Source: Nonomuraea basaltis (GTDB lineage: Bacteria; Actinomycetota; Actinomycetes; Streptosporangiales; Streptosporangiaceae). Taken from it: a stretch of DNA of 41,089 bases. The notes beneath the pieces were generated by a model. The model ran no database searches, was not told where the DNA came from, and saw only the letters and a program-made list of their open reading frames with translations. This document shows, one piece after another, positions 17,047 to 24,878 of the stretch (position 1 is its first letter; each line of letters starts with the position of its first letter). Both the position numbers and the translations under genes were made by a program. The stretch is from the NCBI RefSeq assembly GCF_005893125.1, contig NZ_VCJS01000111.1:1-41089 (forward strand). Direction: 5' to 3'.

Positions 17047-17964
17047 ATGCCTGACGTGAATGCCTTTGACACCGCCGCCCTGCGGCTCTTCGACGAGGTG
17101 GCCCGGAGCGGGTCCTTCACCGCCGCCGCCGAGCTGCTCGGATACACCCAGTCGGCGGTCTCCCGCCGCGTCGCCGCGCTGGAGCGCGCCACCGGAGGGC
17201 CGCTCTTCGAGCGCCTCGCCCGAGGGGTACGCCTGACGCCCGCCGGTGCCGCCCTGCACCGCCACGCCGTCGCGGTCCTGGACCGGCTCGAACGCGCCGG
17301 AGACGAGCTGGCCGCCATCCACGGCGGCCGCGGCGGGACGCTGCGCGTGGGCGCGTTCGCCACCGCCAACGTGGACCTGGTGCCCGGCACGCTCAAGCGG
17401 TTCGCCGAGCGGCGCCCCGGCGTCGAGCTGCGCCTGGTCGAGGGGCTCACCCCGCGGCTGATGGACCGGCTGCGCGCGGGAGCGCTGGACGTGGCCGTGA
17501 TCAGCGACTACCCGGCCGGGCTGCCCGCCGACGGGGCGCGTGCCGTGCCGCTGCTCGAGGACCGCCTGTACGTCGCGCTGCCCGCCGGCCACCGGCTGGC
17601 CGGCGACGAGGACGTGGACCTGCGCGACCTGGCCGGCGAGACGTGGATCGAGGCGGCCCCGCGCGGGCAGCCCACGCTGCTGGTCACCGCGTGCGCCGCC
17701 GCCGGGTTCACGCCGCGCAGCGGGCTGCGGGTGGCCGAATGGACGGGCAAGTTCGGATTCGTCGCGGCCGGGCTGGGGGTGACGCTGGTGCCGGAGCTGG
17801 CGGCGCGGGCCGTACCGCGGGATCTGGTGCTGCGCCCGCTGCGCGGAATGGCGCCCGCGCGCAAGGTGTACGCGGCTCTGCCCGAAGAGCCACTGCCCGC
17901 CGCGCTGGAGCTGGTCGGATTGCTGGGAGAATGGGAGATGTGTACGACGGTTTCGCCCATTTAG
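17047..17964 (+). CDS. LysR-family transcriptional regulator
   Basis: A 305-residue LysR regulator. The N-terminal helix-turn-helix (about residues 10-65) contains FDEVARSGSFTAAAELLGYT and QSAVSRRVAALE. The periplasmic-binding-protein-like effector domain spans about 90-300, with GTLRVGAFATAN and VAVISDYPA. It is transcribed divergently from the dehydrogenase-RidA gene across 58 bp, the classic LysR arrangement. Its last 25 bp overlap the start of pabB in another frame, so pabB translation may be coupled to it. Confidence 0.93.
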   Translation: MPDVNAFDTAALRLFDEVARSGSFTAAAELLGYTQSAVSRRVAALERATGGPLFERLARGVRLTPAGAALHRHAVAVLDRLERAGDELAAIHGGRGGTLRVGAFATANVDLVPGTLKRFAERRPGVELRLVEGLTPRLMDRLRAGALDVAVISDYPAGLPADGARAVPLLEDRLYVALPAGHRLAGDEDVDLRDLAGETWIEAAPRGQPTLLVTACAAAGFTPRSGLRVAEWTGKFGFVAAGLGVTLVPELAARAVPRDLVLRPLRGMAPARKVYAALPEEPLPAALELVGLLGEWEMCTTVSPI

Positions 17965-18956
17965 GTCATCTCCACGCCACCGGACTGCGGGACGTGACCT
18001 CCGACCTGGCCGCGCTCGACGGCCGGGGCTGGTGGGCCGTCGTCGTGGACTACGAGGGCAAGGTCACGTGCGCCCGGTTCGACCGGGTGCGGCAGGCGCC
18101 CCTGCCCAGACCGGCCGCCCCCTGGCACGGGCCGCACCCCGGCCAGTGGCACAGCTCGCTCGACCGGGCGGCCTACGAGCGCGGAGTGCGCGCCATCCGC
18201 GACTACATCGAGCAGGGCGAGGTCTACCAGGCGAATCTTTGCCGGATTTTGACCGCGCCCGTCCCGCGCGACGCCGACCCCCTCGCGCTGGCCGCCAGGA
18301 TCGCCGCCGGGAATCCGGCGCCCTACTCCGGCGTGATCCGGGTGCCCGGGCTCAGCGTGGTTTCCGCGTCGCCGGAGCTCTACCTGTCGCGCGACGGCGA
18401 CGTCGTGGAGTCCAGGCCGATCAAGGGCACCGGCGTGACCGCCGGCGACCTGCTCGACAAGGACTACGCCGAGAACGTCATGATCGTCGACCTGGTCCGC
18501 AACGACCTGGGCCGGGTCGCGGCCGTCGGCTCCGTCGAGGTGCCGTCGCTGTGCGCGGTCGAGGCGCATCCCGGGCTCGTCCATCTCGTCTCCACCGTGC
18601 GCGCCCGGCTGGCGCCGGGGATGGGCTGGCCCGAGCTGTTCGCGGCGACGTTCCCGCCCGGATCCGTCACGGGCGCGCCCAAATCGTCGGCACTGCGCAT
18701 CATCAATGAGCTCGAACCAGCACCCCGCGGGCCGTACTGTGGGGCTGTGGGCTGGGTCGACGCCGACCGGAAGAGGGCGGCACTGGCCGTGGGCATCAGA
18801 ACATTCTGGATCTCCGCGGCGGACCACGGCAAAGATGAGATCCGGTTCGGCACGGGAGCGGGCATCACGTGGGGCAGCGACCCCGCACGCGAATGGCTCG
18901 AGACCGAGCTCAAAGCAGCCAGGCTCATCGCACTGGCATCCACAGGAGGAAACTGA
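17940..18956 (+). CDS. pabB: Aminodeoxychorismate synthase component I
   Basis: Converts chorismate plus ammonia to 4-amino-4-deoxychorismate, the first committed step to p-aminobenzoate and folate. At 338 residues it is short and holds essentially just the chorismate-binding domain. PIKGTG (Lys162) carries the nucleophilic lysine that separates PabB from TrpE, and GSVTGAPK (241-248) and YQANLCR are also diagnostic. The GTG at 17940 follows a GGGAGA-type ribosome-binding site inside the LysR gene. pabC begins directly after its stop codon. No glutamine amidotransferase (pabA) is present in the window. Confidence 0.92.
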   Translation: MYDGFAHLGHLHATGLRDVTSDLAALDGRGWWAVVVDYEGKVTCARFDRVRQAPLPRPAAPWHGPHPGQWHSSLDRAAYERGVRAIRDYIEQGEVYQANLCRILTAPVPRDADPLALAARIAAGNPAPYSGVIRVPGLSVVSASPELYLSRDGDVVESRPIKGTGVTAGDLLDKDYAENVMIVDLVRNDLGRVAAVGSVEVPSLCAVEAHPGLVHLVSTVRARLAPGMGWPELFAATFPPGSVTGAPKSSALRIINELEPAPRGPYCGAVGWVDADRKRAALAVGIRTFWISAADHGKDEIRFGTGAGITWGSDPAREWLETELKAARLIALASTGGN

Positions 18957-19787
18957 ATGAACATCCCTGTCTGGGTCAACGGGGAGCTGATCGACCCCGC
19001 GCGGGCCACCGTCTCCGTGTTCGACCATGGGCTGATGGTCGGCGACGGCGTGTTCGAGACGATCAAGATCGTGAACGGGAAGTCGTTCGCGCTCACCAGG
19101 CATCTCGACCGGCTCAAGCTCTCCGCCCAGCGCATGGACCTGCCCGAGCCCGACCTCGAGGCCATCGCCGACGGCATCGCGAAGTGCCTTGAGGCCGCGC
19201 CTGCCTGGGAGCTGGGCCGCATTCGGGTCACCTACACCAGCGGCCCGGGCCCGCTCGGCTCCGACCGCGGCGACCAGGGCACCACCTCGGTCGTCATCGT
19301 GGACGACCAGAAGCCGTTCCCCGCCACCGCCAACGTCGCCGTCGTCCCCTGGCCGCGCAACGAGCGCGGCGCCCTGTCCGGCGTCAAGAGCACCTCGTAC
19401 GGCGACAACGCCAAGGCCCTGCTGCACGCCAAGAAGCGCGGCGGCGGCGAGGCGATCTTCGGCAACCTCGCCGGCGACCTCTGCGAGGGCACCGGCTCCA
19501 ACATCTTCATCGTCCGCGACGGGCGTCTGCTCACCCCCACCCTGGAGTCCGGCTGCCTGGCCGGCGTCACCAGGGCGCTGGTGCTCGAATGGTACGGCGG
19601 CGAAGAGACCGACGTGCCGCTGGCGGCCCTGTACGAGGCCGAGGAGGCATTCCTCACCTCCACCACCCGCGACATCCAGCCGATCAGGCTGGTGGACGAC
19701 ACCGAGCTGCCGATCGCCCCCGGCCCGATCACCACCAAGGCCATGCGCGTCTTCGCCGAGCGCTCCGCCGCCGATCTGGACCCGTGA
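18957..19787 (+). CDS. pabC: Aminodeoxychorismate lyase (class IV aminotransferase fold)
   Basis: PLP enzyme of 276 residues that splits aminodeoxychorismate into p-aminobenzoate and pyruvate. The fold-type IV signatures are present: VFDHGLMVGDGVFET (about 21-35), the PLP lysine Lys144 in GVKSTSYGDN and Glu177 in LCEGTGSNIF. Its position immediately after pabB (TGA then ATG, no gap) supports PabC over D-amino-acid or branched-chain aminotransferases, which share the fold. A strong hairpin terminator follows 18 bp after the stop. Confidence 0.9.
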   Translation: MNIPVWVNGELIDPARATVSVFDHGLMVGDGVFETIKIVNGKSFALTRHLDRLKLSAQRMDLPEPDLEAIADGIAKCLEAAPAWELGRIRVTYTSGPGPLGSDRGDQGTTSVVIVDDQKPFPATANVAVVPWPRNERGALSGVKSTSYGDNAKALLHAKKRGGGEAIFGNLAGDLCEGTGSNIFIVRDGRLLTPTLESGCLAGVTRALVLEWYGGEETDVPLAALYEAEEAFLTSTTRDIQPIRLVDDTELPIAPGPITTKAMRVFAERSAADLDP

Positions 19788-19804
19788 CCCGCTCCCGTGT
19801 CCGG

Positions 19805-19832
19805 CGGCCCCGCCCTGTCCAGGGCGGGGCCG
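19805..19832 (+). terminator. GC-rich hairpin terminator after pabC
   Basis: A perfect 12-bp stem (CGGCCCCGCCCT and AGGGCGGGGCCG) with a 4-base loop GTCC, just downstream of the pabC stop. There is no T-tract, as is usual for actinomycete terminators. It also lies before the 3' end of the convergent LVIVD gene. Confidence 0.85.
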
Positions 19833-19953
19833 TCTCGTGTCTCAGGCCCCACCCGGGTTCAGCCGATCGAGGTGTCACGGCCCCCGGTCGGCCTCGTGCG
19901 ACGGCTCAACGGCGCCGCCATCGCGCGGCGGCGCCGTCGGCACCGTGACCGTC

Positions 19954-21345
19954 TCAGTAACTCTTCTGGGTCTGGACGTTGAAGTCGTCCATCTTGACCT
20001 TCTCGGCCGGATTCGTGAGCGGGTCGTCGATCTTCAGGACGTCCAGGCCCTCCATGATGTCGCTGGAGTAGATGTAGCCGTTGTAGTAGTACGCCGACCA
20101 GGAGCCCGCGATGGCGCCGCCGCCGCGGCGGAACGGGCCGCGCTCGAAGAAGCCGATCTCCTTGGGGTTCGCCGAGTCGGTGAAGTCCCAGATCGACACG
20201 CCGCCCTGGTACCACGCCTGGACCATGACGTCCTTGCCCGGCACCGGGATCAGCGAGCCGTTGTGCGCCACGCAGTTCTCGTCCTGCTGCTGCTCCCGCG
20301 GGATCTTGAAGTAGCCGCGCCGCTGCAACTGGCCGTCCACCAGGTCGTAGACGGCGTTCGCGCCCTTCGTGTTCGGCGTGTTGCGGTCGCACGTGGCCTG
20401 GCCGCCGCCGCCCAGCTCGTCGCTGAAGACGACCTTCGTCCCGTCGTTGTTGAACGTCGCCGAGTGCCAGATCTGGAAGTTCTCCCTGTCGGTGAGTTGC
20501 TGGAGGACCTTCGGATTGACCGGGTCTGAGATGTCCAGCAGCACGCCGTCGCCGAAGCAGGCGGCCGCGGCCAGCTTCTTCTCCGGGTAGGCGGTGATGT
20601 CGTGGCAGCCGGAGGCCAGATCGGAGTTCTGGCGCTCGGGGAAGATGTCCGGCTTCGACACGATCCTCGCGGACCCGGGAGAGCTCAGCGGGACCTCCAC
20701 GACCTGGATGAGCTCGTGCGGCGCCGGGCAGGTCTCCGAGTCGGGCTCGGGGCCGGGCGAGGAGACGTACACGTACAGGCTGTCCTCGGCGGGGATCATC
20801 GTGTGCGTGTGCGAGCCGCACTCGGTCGCGACGGCGCCGACGTACCGCGGGCTCTTCTTGTCGCTGACGTCGAAGATCCGCAGCCCTTCCCAGGCGCGCT
20901 CGTCGTCGCCCGCGTCGCACTCCGGGCCCCCCCTGGGCTCATCGATGGACAGGATCAGCAGGTTGTCGTAAATGGTGACGTCGTTCTGCTGGCCCGGGCA
21001 GGCCACCTGGCTCACGACCTGCGGCTTCTCCGGATTGCTAATGTCGTAGATGGAGAATCCGCCGAAGTTCCCCACATAGGCATAGTCGCCCTGAAAGGCC
21101 AGGTCCGTGTTGATATCGTCCACCCCGTCGAACGGGGCGGTCTTCGGCACGTTGGCGACGTGCTCGACGTTCTCGCTCGTCATGACGCCACCCGTGGCCG
21201 TGGCGGGCTTACTGTCTGGAGCGCTGGTCTCCTGCAGTGTGGCCGCGGGTGTCCCCGGATCCGACGCCAGCGGGCCCGCCGCGCACGCGGAGACCAGCAG
21301 AAGGACCGTACACAACACCACTCCGCGCAACTTGGCAGAGATCAA
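19954..21345 (-). CDS. LVIVD-repeat beta-propeller lipoprotein
   Basis: A 463-residue exported lipoprotein. The N-terminus has a signal peptide with lipobox LVSAC (Cys21). The mature part shows repeated propeller blades of the LVIVD type, seen as FSIYDISNPEKPQVV, LRIFDVSDKKSPRYVG, VLLDISDPVNPKVL and VSIWDFTDSANPKEIG. Several cysteines (as in VACPGQQ and ATECGSHTH) could form disulfides. The TTG start at 21345 is chosen because an AAGGGG ribosome-binding site lies 8 bp upstream. It is divergent from the DUF305 lipoprotein gene over only 30 bp, so the two probably share a control region. Function unknown. Confidence 0.85.
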   Translation of the reverse strand: MISAKLRGVVLCTVLLLVSACAAGPLASDPGTPAATLQETSAPDSKPATATGGVMTSENVEHVANVPKTAPFDGVDDINTDLAFQGDYAYVGNFGGFSIYDISNPEKPQVVSQVACPGQQNDVTIYDNLLILSIDEPRGGPECDAGDDERAWEGLRIFDVSDKKSPRYVGAVATECGSHTHTMIPAEDSLYVYVSSPGPEPDSETCPAPHELIQVVEVPLSSPGSARIVSKPDIFPERQNSDLASGCHDITAYPEKKLAAAACFGDGVLLDISDPVNPKVLQQLTDRENFQIWHSATFNNDGTKVVFSDELGGGGQATCDRNTPNTKGANAVYDLVDGQLQRRGYFKIPREQQQDENCVAHNGSLIPVPGKDVMVQAWYQGGVSIWDFTDSANPKEIGFFERGPFRRGGGAIAGSWSAYYYNGYIYSSDIMEGLDVLKIDDPLTNPAEKVKMDDFNVQTQKSY

Positions 21346-21375
21346 CGCGCATTCCCCTTTGTCTCGTAGCTCACC

Positions 21376-22041
21376 ATGGAAGCTATGTCAGTAGGTTCGC
21401 AGCCGCGTACGGTGTTCATCACAGTTATGGCTATATTCGCCCTTGTATCCTGCGCTCCGAAGCCTGTAGAAGAGCCGTCGCCAGTGGGTACGGACGCCCC
21501 CGTTCTGGTGCCAGGAAGCCCGGGAGCGCCTGGCCGGACGGCGACGCCGGGGGAGCGGGTCGGGCGGCCGCCGAAGTCGGCGGTGGCCTCGGACGTGCGC
21601 TTCGCGGAGGGCATGATCCCCCACCACCGCCAGGCCCTGGAGATGACCTCCCTGGTGGACGACCGCACCACCACGCCGGGGATCCGCGCGATCGCCCGCT
21701 CGATCACGGCCGCCCAGACCCCGGAGATCAAGGCCATGACCGGCTGGCTGACCGAGCTGGGCCGCCCGGCTCCGGCCGGGCACGCGCACGAGCAGGCGGC
21801 GGGGTACGGGATGGCGTCGCAGGAGGAGTTGAACGCGCTGCGCGCCGCCAAGGGGAACGCCTTCGACCGCCTGTTCCTGCAGCTGATGACCAGGCATCAC
21901 GAGGGGGCGGTGAAGATGGCGGGGGAGGAACTGGCCGACGGGAAAGATCAGCGCATGCGGCTGATGGCCAAGGACGTGTACTCGGGACAGAGCATCGAGA
22001 TCGCCCGGATGAGGCAGGTCCTGGAGTCGCTGCCGGCCTAG
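21376..22041 (+). CDS. DUF305-family lipoprotein (ferritin-like helical domain)
   Basis: A 221-residue secreted lipoprotein with lipobox LVSC (Cys26), then a Pro/Gly-rich linker (about residues 28-70), then the DUF305 helical domain. The two His-His motifs of the family are present: GMIPHHRQALEM (about 80-91) and MTRHHEGAVKMA (about 172-183). DUF305 proteins are often found with copper-handling and LVIVD-type proteins, and metal binding is likely but unproven. A second ATG lies three codons in. It is divergent from the LVIVD lipoprotein gene. Confidence 0.88.
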   Translation: MEAMSVGSQPRTVFITVMAIFALVSCAPKPVEEPSPVGTDAPVLVPGSPGAPGRTATPGERVGRPPKSAVASDVRFAEGMIPHHRQALEMTSLVDDRTTTPGIRAIARSITAAQTPEIKAMTGWLTELGRPAPAGHAHEQAAGYGMASQEELNALRAAKGNAFDRLFLQLMTRHHEGAVKMAGEELADGKDQRMRLMAKDVYSGQSIEIARMRQVLESLPA

Positions 22042-22071
22042 CGGCTCCACCCGTCGCGCGCCGTAGTGCCT

Positions 22072-22488
22072 TTACGAGGGCCAGAGCATGTTCGTCAGCT
22101 CGCCGTCCAGATCCATGAAGTCGGTCTCGCGGCCCGCCGGCACCTTCTCATAGGTCCGATGCAGGAACTCGGTGAGCGGGGCCAGCGGAACTTCGAAGAG
22201 CGCCTGGCCGAACGGCGACGTGAGGCTGATGTGCAAGGTGCGCTCGCCGTCGGCGCGTGCGGGCCAGACCTGCACGTCGCCGTCGCCGACACGCCTCACG
22301 ATGCCTACGGTCAGCAGTTCGCGAGCAAAGATCCACTCGACCGGCTCGTCGTTCCCTACGTGGAAGGCCATGCGGATGGCATACGGATCGTCGGCTGTGT
22401 AACTCAGTCCGGCGAGCAGGGGGACGGTTGTACGGTCGGGGACCACAAGCCGAAGGCCAAGCTCGGCGGAGACGGTGGTGCTGTTCAT
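22072..22488 (-). CDS. ssgB: SsgA-like protein, probably SsgB (sporulation-specific cell division activator)
   Basis: A 138-residue protein matching the SsgA-like family over its whole length. It has an N-terminal TTVSAELGLRLVV, a central YTADDPYAIRMAFHVG, VEWIFARELLTVG, GDVQVWPAR, and a C-terminal TDFMDLDGELTNML. SsgB recruits FtsZ to future septation sites in sporogenic aerial hyphae. Its length and the DPYA and VEW segments fit SsgB best among the paralogues, though an SsgA/C/D-type assignment is not excluded. It marks the organism as a sporulating actinomycete. About 236 bp of non-coding sequence lie between it and a divergent small ORF. Confidence 0.85.
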   Translation of the reverse strand: MNSTTVSAELGLRLVVPDRTTVPLLAGLSYTADDPYAIRMAFHVGNDEPVEWIFARELLTVGIVRRVGDGDVQVWPARADGERTLHISLTSPFGQALFEVPLAPLTEFLHRTYEKVPAGRETDFMDLDGELTNMLWPS

Positions 22489-22724
22489 CGTCAGCCAAAC
22501 CTTTTCGTCGTAGGTCCCCTCTACGGGGCTTTCACTGCTCTGACGGACTTCGTCCTGAGCTATGACGCGGAACGAAGAAACCTGTAGGAAAGATTCCGCC
22601 TCAGGGGCCTTCTGTAACGCACATCACAGCTGGACATTTAGGCATCTACCAGGCTAAACGGCATCAATCGGGTCGTATTTGCAAGGGTTTTGCGTGCTGT
22701 GGAACCTGCCCCGGAGGGCCGACC

Positions 22725-22853
22725 ATGAACGTTCTCGCGAAGATCGCGATCGGAGCCTTCCAGGGACACGACGATGGTATGTCACCGACCCCTGGTGCCG
22801 GTGGGCAACCGCCGCCTTTCACCCTGAATCCTCCCCTCGCCTCGCGCTGCTGA
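22725..22853 (+). CDS. Candidate small ORF (42 residues)
   Basis: An ATG at 22725 is preceded by a good ribosome-binding site (GGAGGG, 7-8 bp upstream) and opens a 42-codon frame ending in TGA. The peptide starts MNVLAKIAIGAFQGHDDGM and has a Pro-rich second half ending in a Cys. It is divergent from ssgB and lies upstream of tRNA-Val(CAC). No family is recognised. The ribosome-binding site is the main support. Confidence 0.35.
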   Translation: MNVLAKIAIGAFQGHDDGMSPTPGAGGQPPPFTLNPPLASRC

Positions 22854-22898
22854 CCCCTCCCGATCGCTTTCGCTTCGCCAGCAGGTGCTGGAGTGCGG

Positions 22899-22904
22899 TA
22901 TGGT
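22899..22904 (+). promoter_or_regulatory. Putative -10 element of tRNA-Val(CAC)
   Basis: TATGGT lies 35 bp before the tRNA 5' end and resembles actinomycete housekeeping -10 boxes. The matching -35 (TCGCCA, spacer about 18) is weak. Confidence 0.3.
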
Positions 22905-22938
22905 TTTTCCCGTCGGCACCGCGAGGGACCGGCAGGGC

Positions 22939-23010
22939 GGGCGATTAGCTCAGCGGGAGAGCGCTTCGTTCACACCGAAGAGGTCACTGGTTCGATCCCA
23001 GTATCGCCCA
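22939..23010 (+). tRNA. tRNA-Val (anticodon CAC)
   Basis: Complete cloverleaf: acceptor GGGCGAT/ATCGCCC, D arm AGCTCAGCGGGAGAGC, anticodon stem CTTCG/CGAAG around TTCACAC (anticodon CAC), T arm GGTTCGATCC, discriminator A. CCA is not encoded (ACCG follows). It is closely related in sequence to tRNA-Val(GAC) at 10568-10642. An integrase remnant lies immediately downstream on the opposite strand, so this tRNA is a likely integration site. Confidence 0.97.
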
Positions 23011-23016
23011 CCGAGG

Positions 23017-23600
23017 TCAAGAGCCACACCCCAACACGGGATGTGGCTCTTTTGATCTTTGTGCAGCATCAAAGTGCAGCAGTCCTACTGATCGAGACTG
23101 TCTCCGAGGCGCCTGAGAGCGTTCCAGGTCGTTGCCGGCCCACACCTCGACCGCGGCTACCTTGTCGGCCGCTTGCTGTTCGCCCCGCTGTTTGAGAGCC
23201 AGCACGCACACGTCCGGGATCGGCATGACCGCCGCCGAACCTGGCGTCTTCGTCTCACGGTGATGAAGCTTGCCGCCGACCCGTTGCAGTTGCCAGGTGA
23301 TCGTGAGTTCCCGAGCGTCGAGATCCACATCCTTCCAGGTGAGCCCGAGCGCTTCACCGCCCCGCAGCCCCAACACCAAGATGAGAACGTAGGCGACGAA
23401 CAGCGGATCGTCAGCCTGACATGCCGCTTCCAGGAACCGGCGCGCCTCCTCCACCGATCACCATTTCCTCTTCCGCTTGCGCGGCGACGGCAGCCGGACG
23501 GCGCTGGCCACATTCTTGGAGATGATCTCTTCAGTGATGGCGATGCCCAGCGCGGCCCGCAGCGTGTCCCGGACGTCCTTGATCGTGCGATCGGACAGAA
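23017..23600 (-). pseudogene. Tyrosine recombinase (phage-type integrase) remnant
   Basis: Two consecutive in-frame pieces of a tyrosine recombinase are split by one TGA (23460-23458). The upstream piece carries part of the core-binding domain (DRTIKDVRDTLRAALGIAI, NVASAVRLPSPRKRKRK). The downstream piece resumes with SVEEARRFLEAA and holds the start of the catalytic domain with its first arginine box (LGLRGGEALGLTWKDVDLD). The context KW-stop-SVEEA suggests a Trp codon changed to TGA. The N-terminal domain is lost at the junction with the IS110-type remnant, and the HxxR and Tyr boxes are missing at the C-terminus. It lies next to tRNA-Val(CAC), the usual place for such an integrase. It is surely non-functional. 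Confidence 0.85.
23019..23053 (+). terminator. Intrinsic terminator after tRNA-Val(CAC)
   Basis: A perfect 10-bp stem (AAGAGCCACA and TGTGGCTCTT) with a 13-base loop, followed by TT. It lies 9 bp after the tRNA and, because AA precedes the stem, could act in both directions. Confidence 0.85.
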
Positions 23601-23689
23601 CGCTCTGGCAGCACTTGCCGAGTGCGCAGCAGCGCGGAGATGGCCGTGCGGCATCCTTACCCAGGGCACAGCAGTCTGACAGAGAGGGG

Positions 23690-24562
23690 CGTGCCAGGCA
23701 GATGAGGGCTGCGGTCCTGACGCCGATGCCGGGCATCGAGGTCAGGACCTGGGCAAGAGGGTGCGCATCAAGGATCTCCTCGACTTCGCCGGCGACGGTC
23801 TTGCGCTGGGCCAGGACGGTTTTGAGGCTGTCGGCGAGCCTCGGCAGGACGGTGTCGGCTGCGGTGGTGCCGGGAACGACGACGGTCTGTTCGTCTAGCG
23901 CGGTGAGGATGTCGTCGACGAGCCGGGCGCCCATGCGGGGTGCATGTTTGGTCGCGATCGCGGTCAGTTTGCGGCGGCTGGTCGCGCGGATCCCGGCCGG
24001 TCCGCCGCAGCCGATCAGGATTTCCAGCACCGCGGGGTGGCTGGCCTTCGGTCCGAGAACCCGCTCCAGAGCTGGGTGGGTCCCGGTGAGCAGCCCACGG
24101 ATGCGGTTACTGATCCGGGTGGCCTCAGCGGCCAGGTCGTCGTCGTAGCCGACCAGCACGTCGAGCTCGGCCAGAGCATCGTCGCCGGCATCAAGGCGGC
24201 GCAAGGCGTGCGGCAGGGTGCGGGCAGCGTCGGCGATGATGAACGCGTCCCGGGCATCGGTTTTGGCGTTGCCCGGGATACAGGTCGGCCATCCGGCGCA
24301 TCGCCAGCCCGGGAAGGTAGGCGACGTCGTGACCGCGGGCCCGGGCGACCGTGACCGGCAGCGCGCCGATCGTTGCGGGCTGGTCCACCACGACCAGCAC
24401 CCGGCCGTGAGCGGCGAGCTTGTCGAACATCGCCCGCAGTTTGGGTTCGCTGTTCGGCAGTGGCGCGTCGTGCAACCGCCGGCCGTCGGGGTCCAGGCCC
24501 GTTGCGTAGTGGTCGCTCTTGCCGACGTCCAGACCTGGGAACACGCTGTATTCGCTGTCCAT
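23690..24562 (-). mobile_element. IS110-family transposase remnant (frameshifted and truncated)
   Basis: The ATG at 24562 begins an IS110-type transposase with the DEDD-type N-terminal domain (FPGLDVGKSDHYATGLDPDG). The frame is broken at about 24272-24277 by one extra base in a CCCGGG run; the correct frame continues as AKTDARDAFIIADAAR. The C-terminal transposase_20 helix-hairpin-helix (LTSMPGIGVRTAALI) is reached at about 23710, after which IS110 homology stops and integrase-like sequence begins. Roughly 100 C-terminal residues and that end of the element are missing. No terminal repeats were found, and IS110 elements generally lack them. Confidence 0.85.
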
Positions 24563-24699
24563 GAGCGGTGTCTTTCGTGTCGTCGCTTCCTGGTCGATCA
24601 GTCAGGCATCGACGGCCGACAGCCACGTTACGACGAGCCGGAGCCGCTGCGGCCGATCACGCCGCGCTGATGGGTCAAGCCCCCACTTCGGCGCTGACC

Positions 24700-24813
24700 A
24701 GCGACGTCCAGCCACTCGCCTCCCGGGAGCCGCACCATGCGGACGCCGACGAAGCCCTCCCGGTCGGCGCGGAAGGCCGCCGGCATCCCCTCCACCTGGT
24801 CAGGGCAGATGAC
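24700..24813 (-). pseudogene. Possible short coding remnant in the gap between the IS110 remnant and the Tat protein gene
   Basis: The 316-bp gap 24563-24878 holds no intact gene. On the minus strand, one frame after a TGA (24816-24814) reads QVEGMPAAFRADREGFVG then VRMVRLPGGEWLDVA. It looks like the middle of a small ferredoxin-like fold protein (antibiotic biosynthesis monooxygenase type) and then loses sense. This is a weak call based on residue pattern only. Confidence 0.25.
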
Positions 24814-24878
24814 TCATTTGCCCCGGCGACGTCCTGTGTTCACGCACGGGTCCTGACCGGCCCATAGATTCCCATGTC

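Noticed and set aside
22562..22657. 31-codon ATG frame upstream of the small ORF near ssgB
   Set aside because: No ribosome-binding site and no protein-like residue pattern.
10568..23010. Near-identical T-arm and D-arm sequences in tRNA-Val(GAC) and tRNA-Val(CAC), considered as attL/attR
   Set aside because: The similarity spans the whole tRNA as expected for isoacceptors, the genes are on opposite strands, and the DNA between them is core genome.
22072..23053. Riboswitch or CRISPR-like structure in the gene-poor region around ssgB and tRNA-Val
   Set aside because: No known riboswitch core motif and no regularly spaced repeats were found; the only clear structure is the terminator behind the tRNA.
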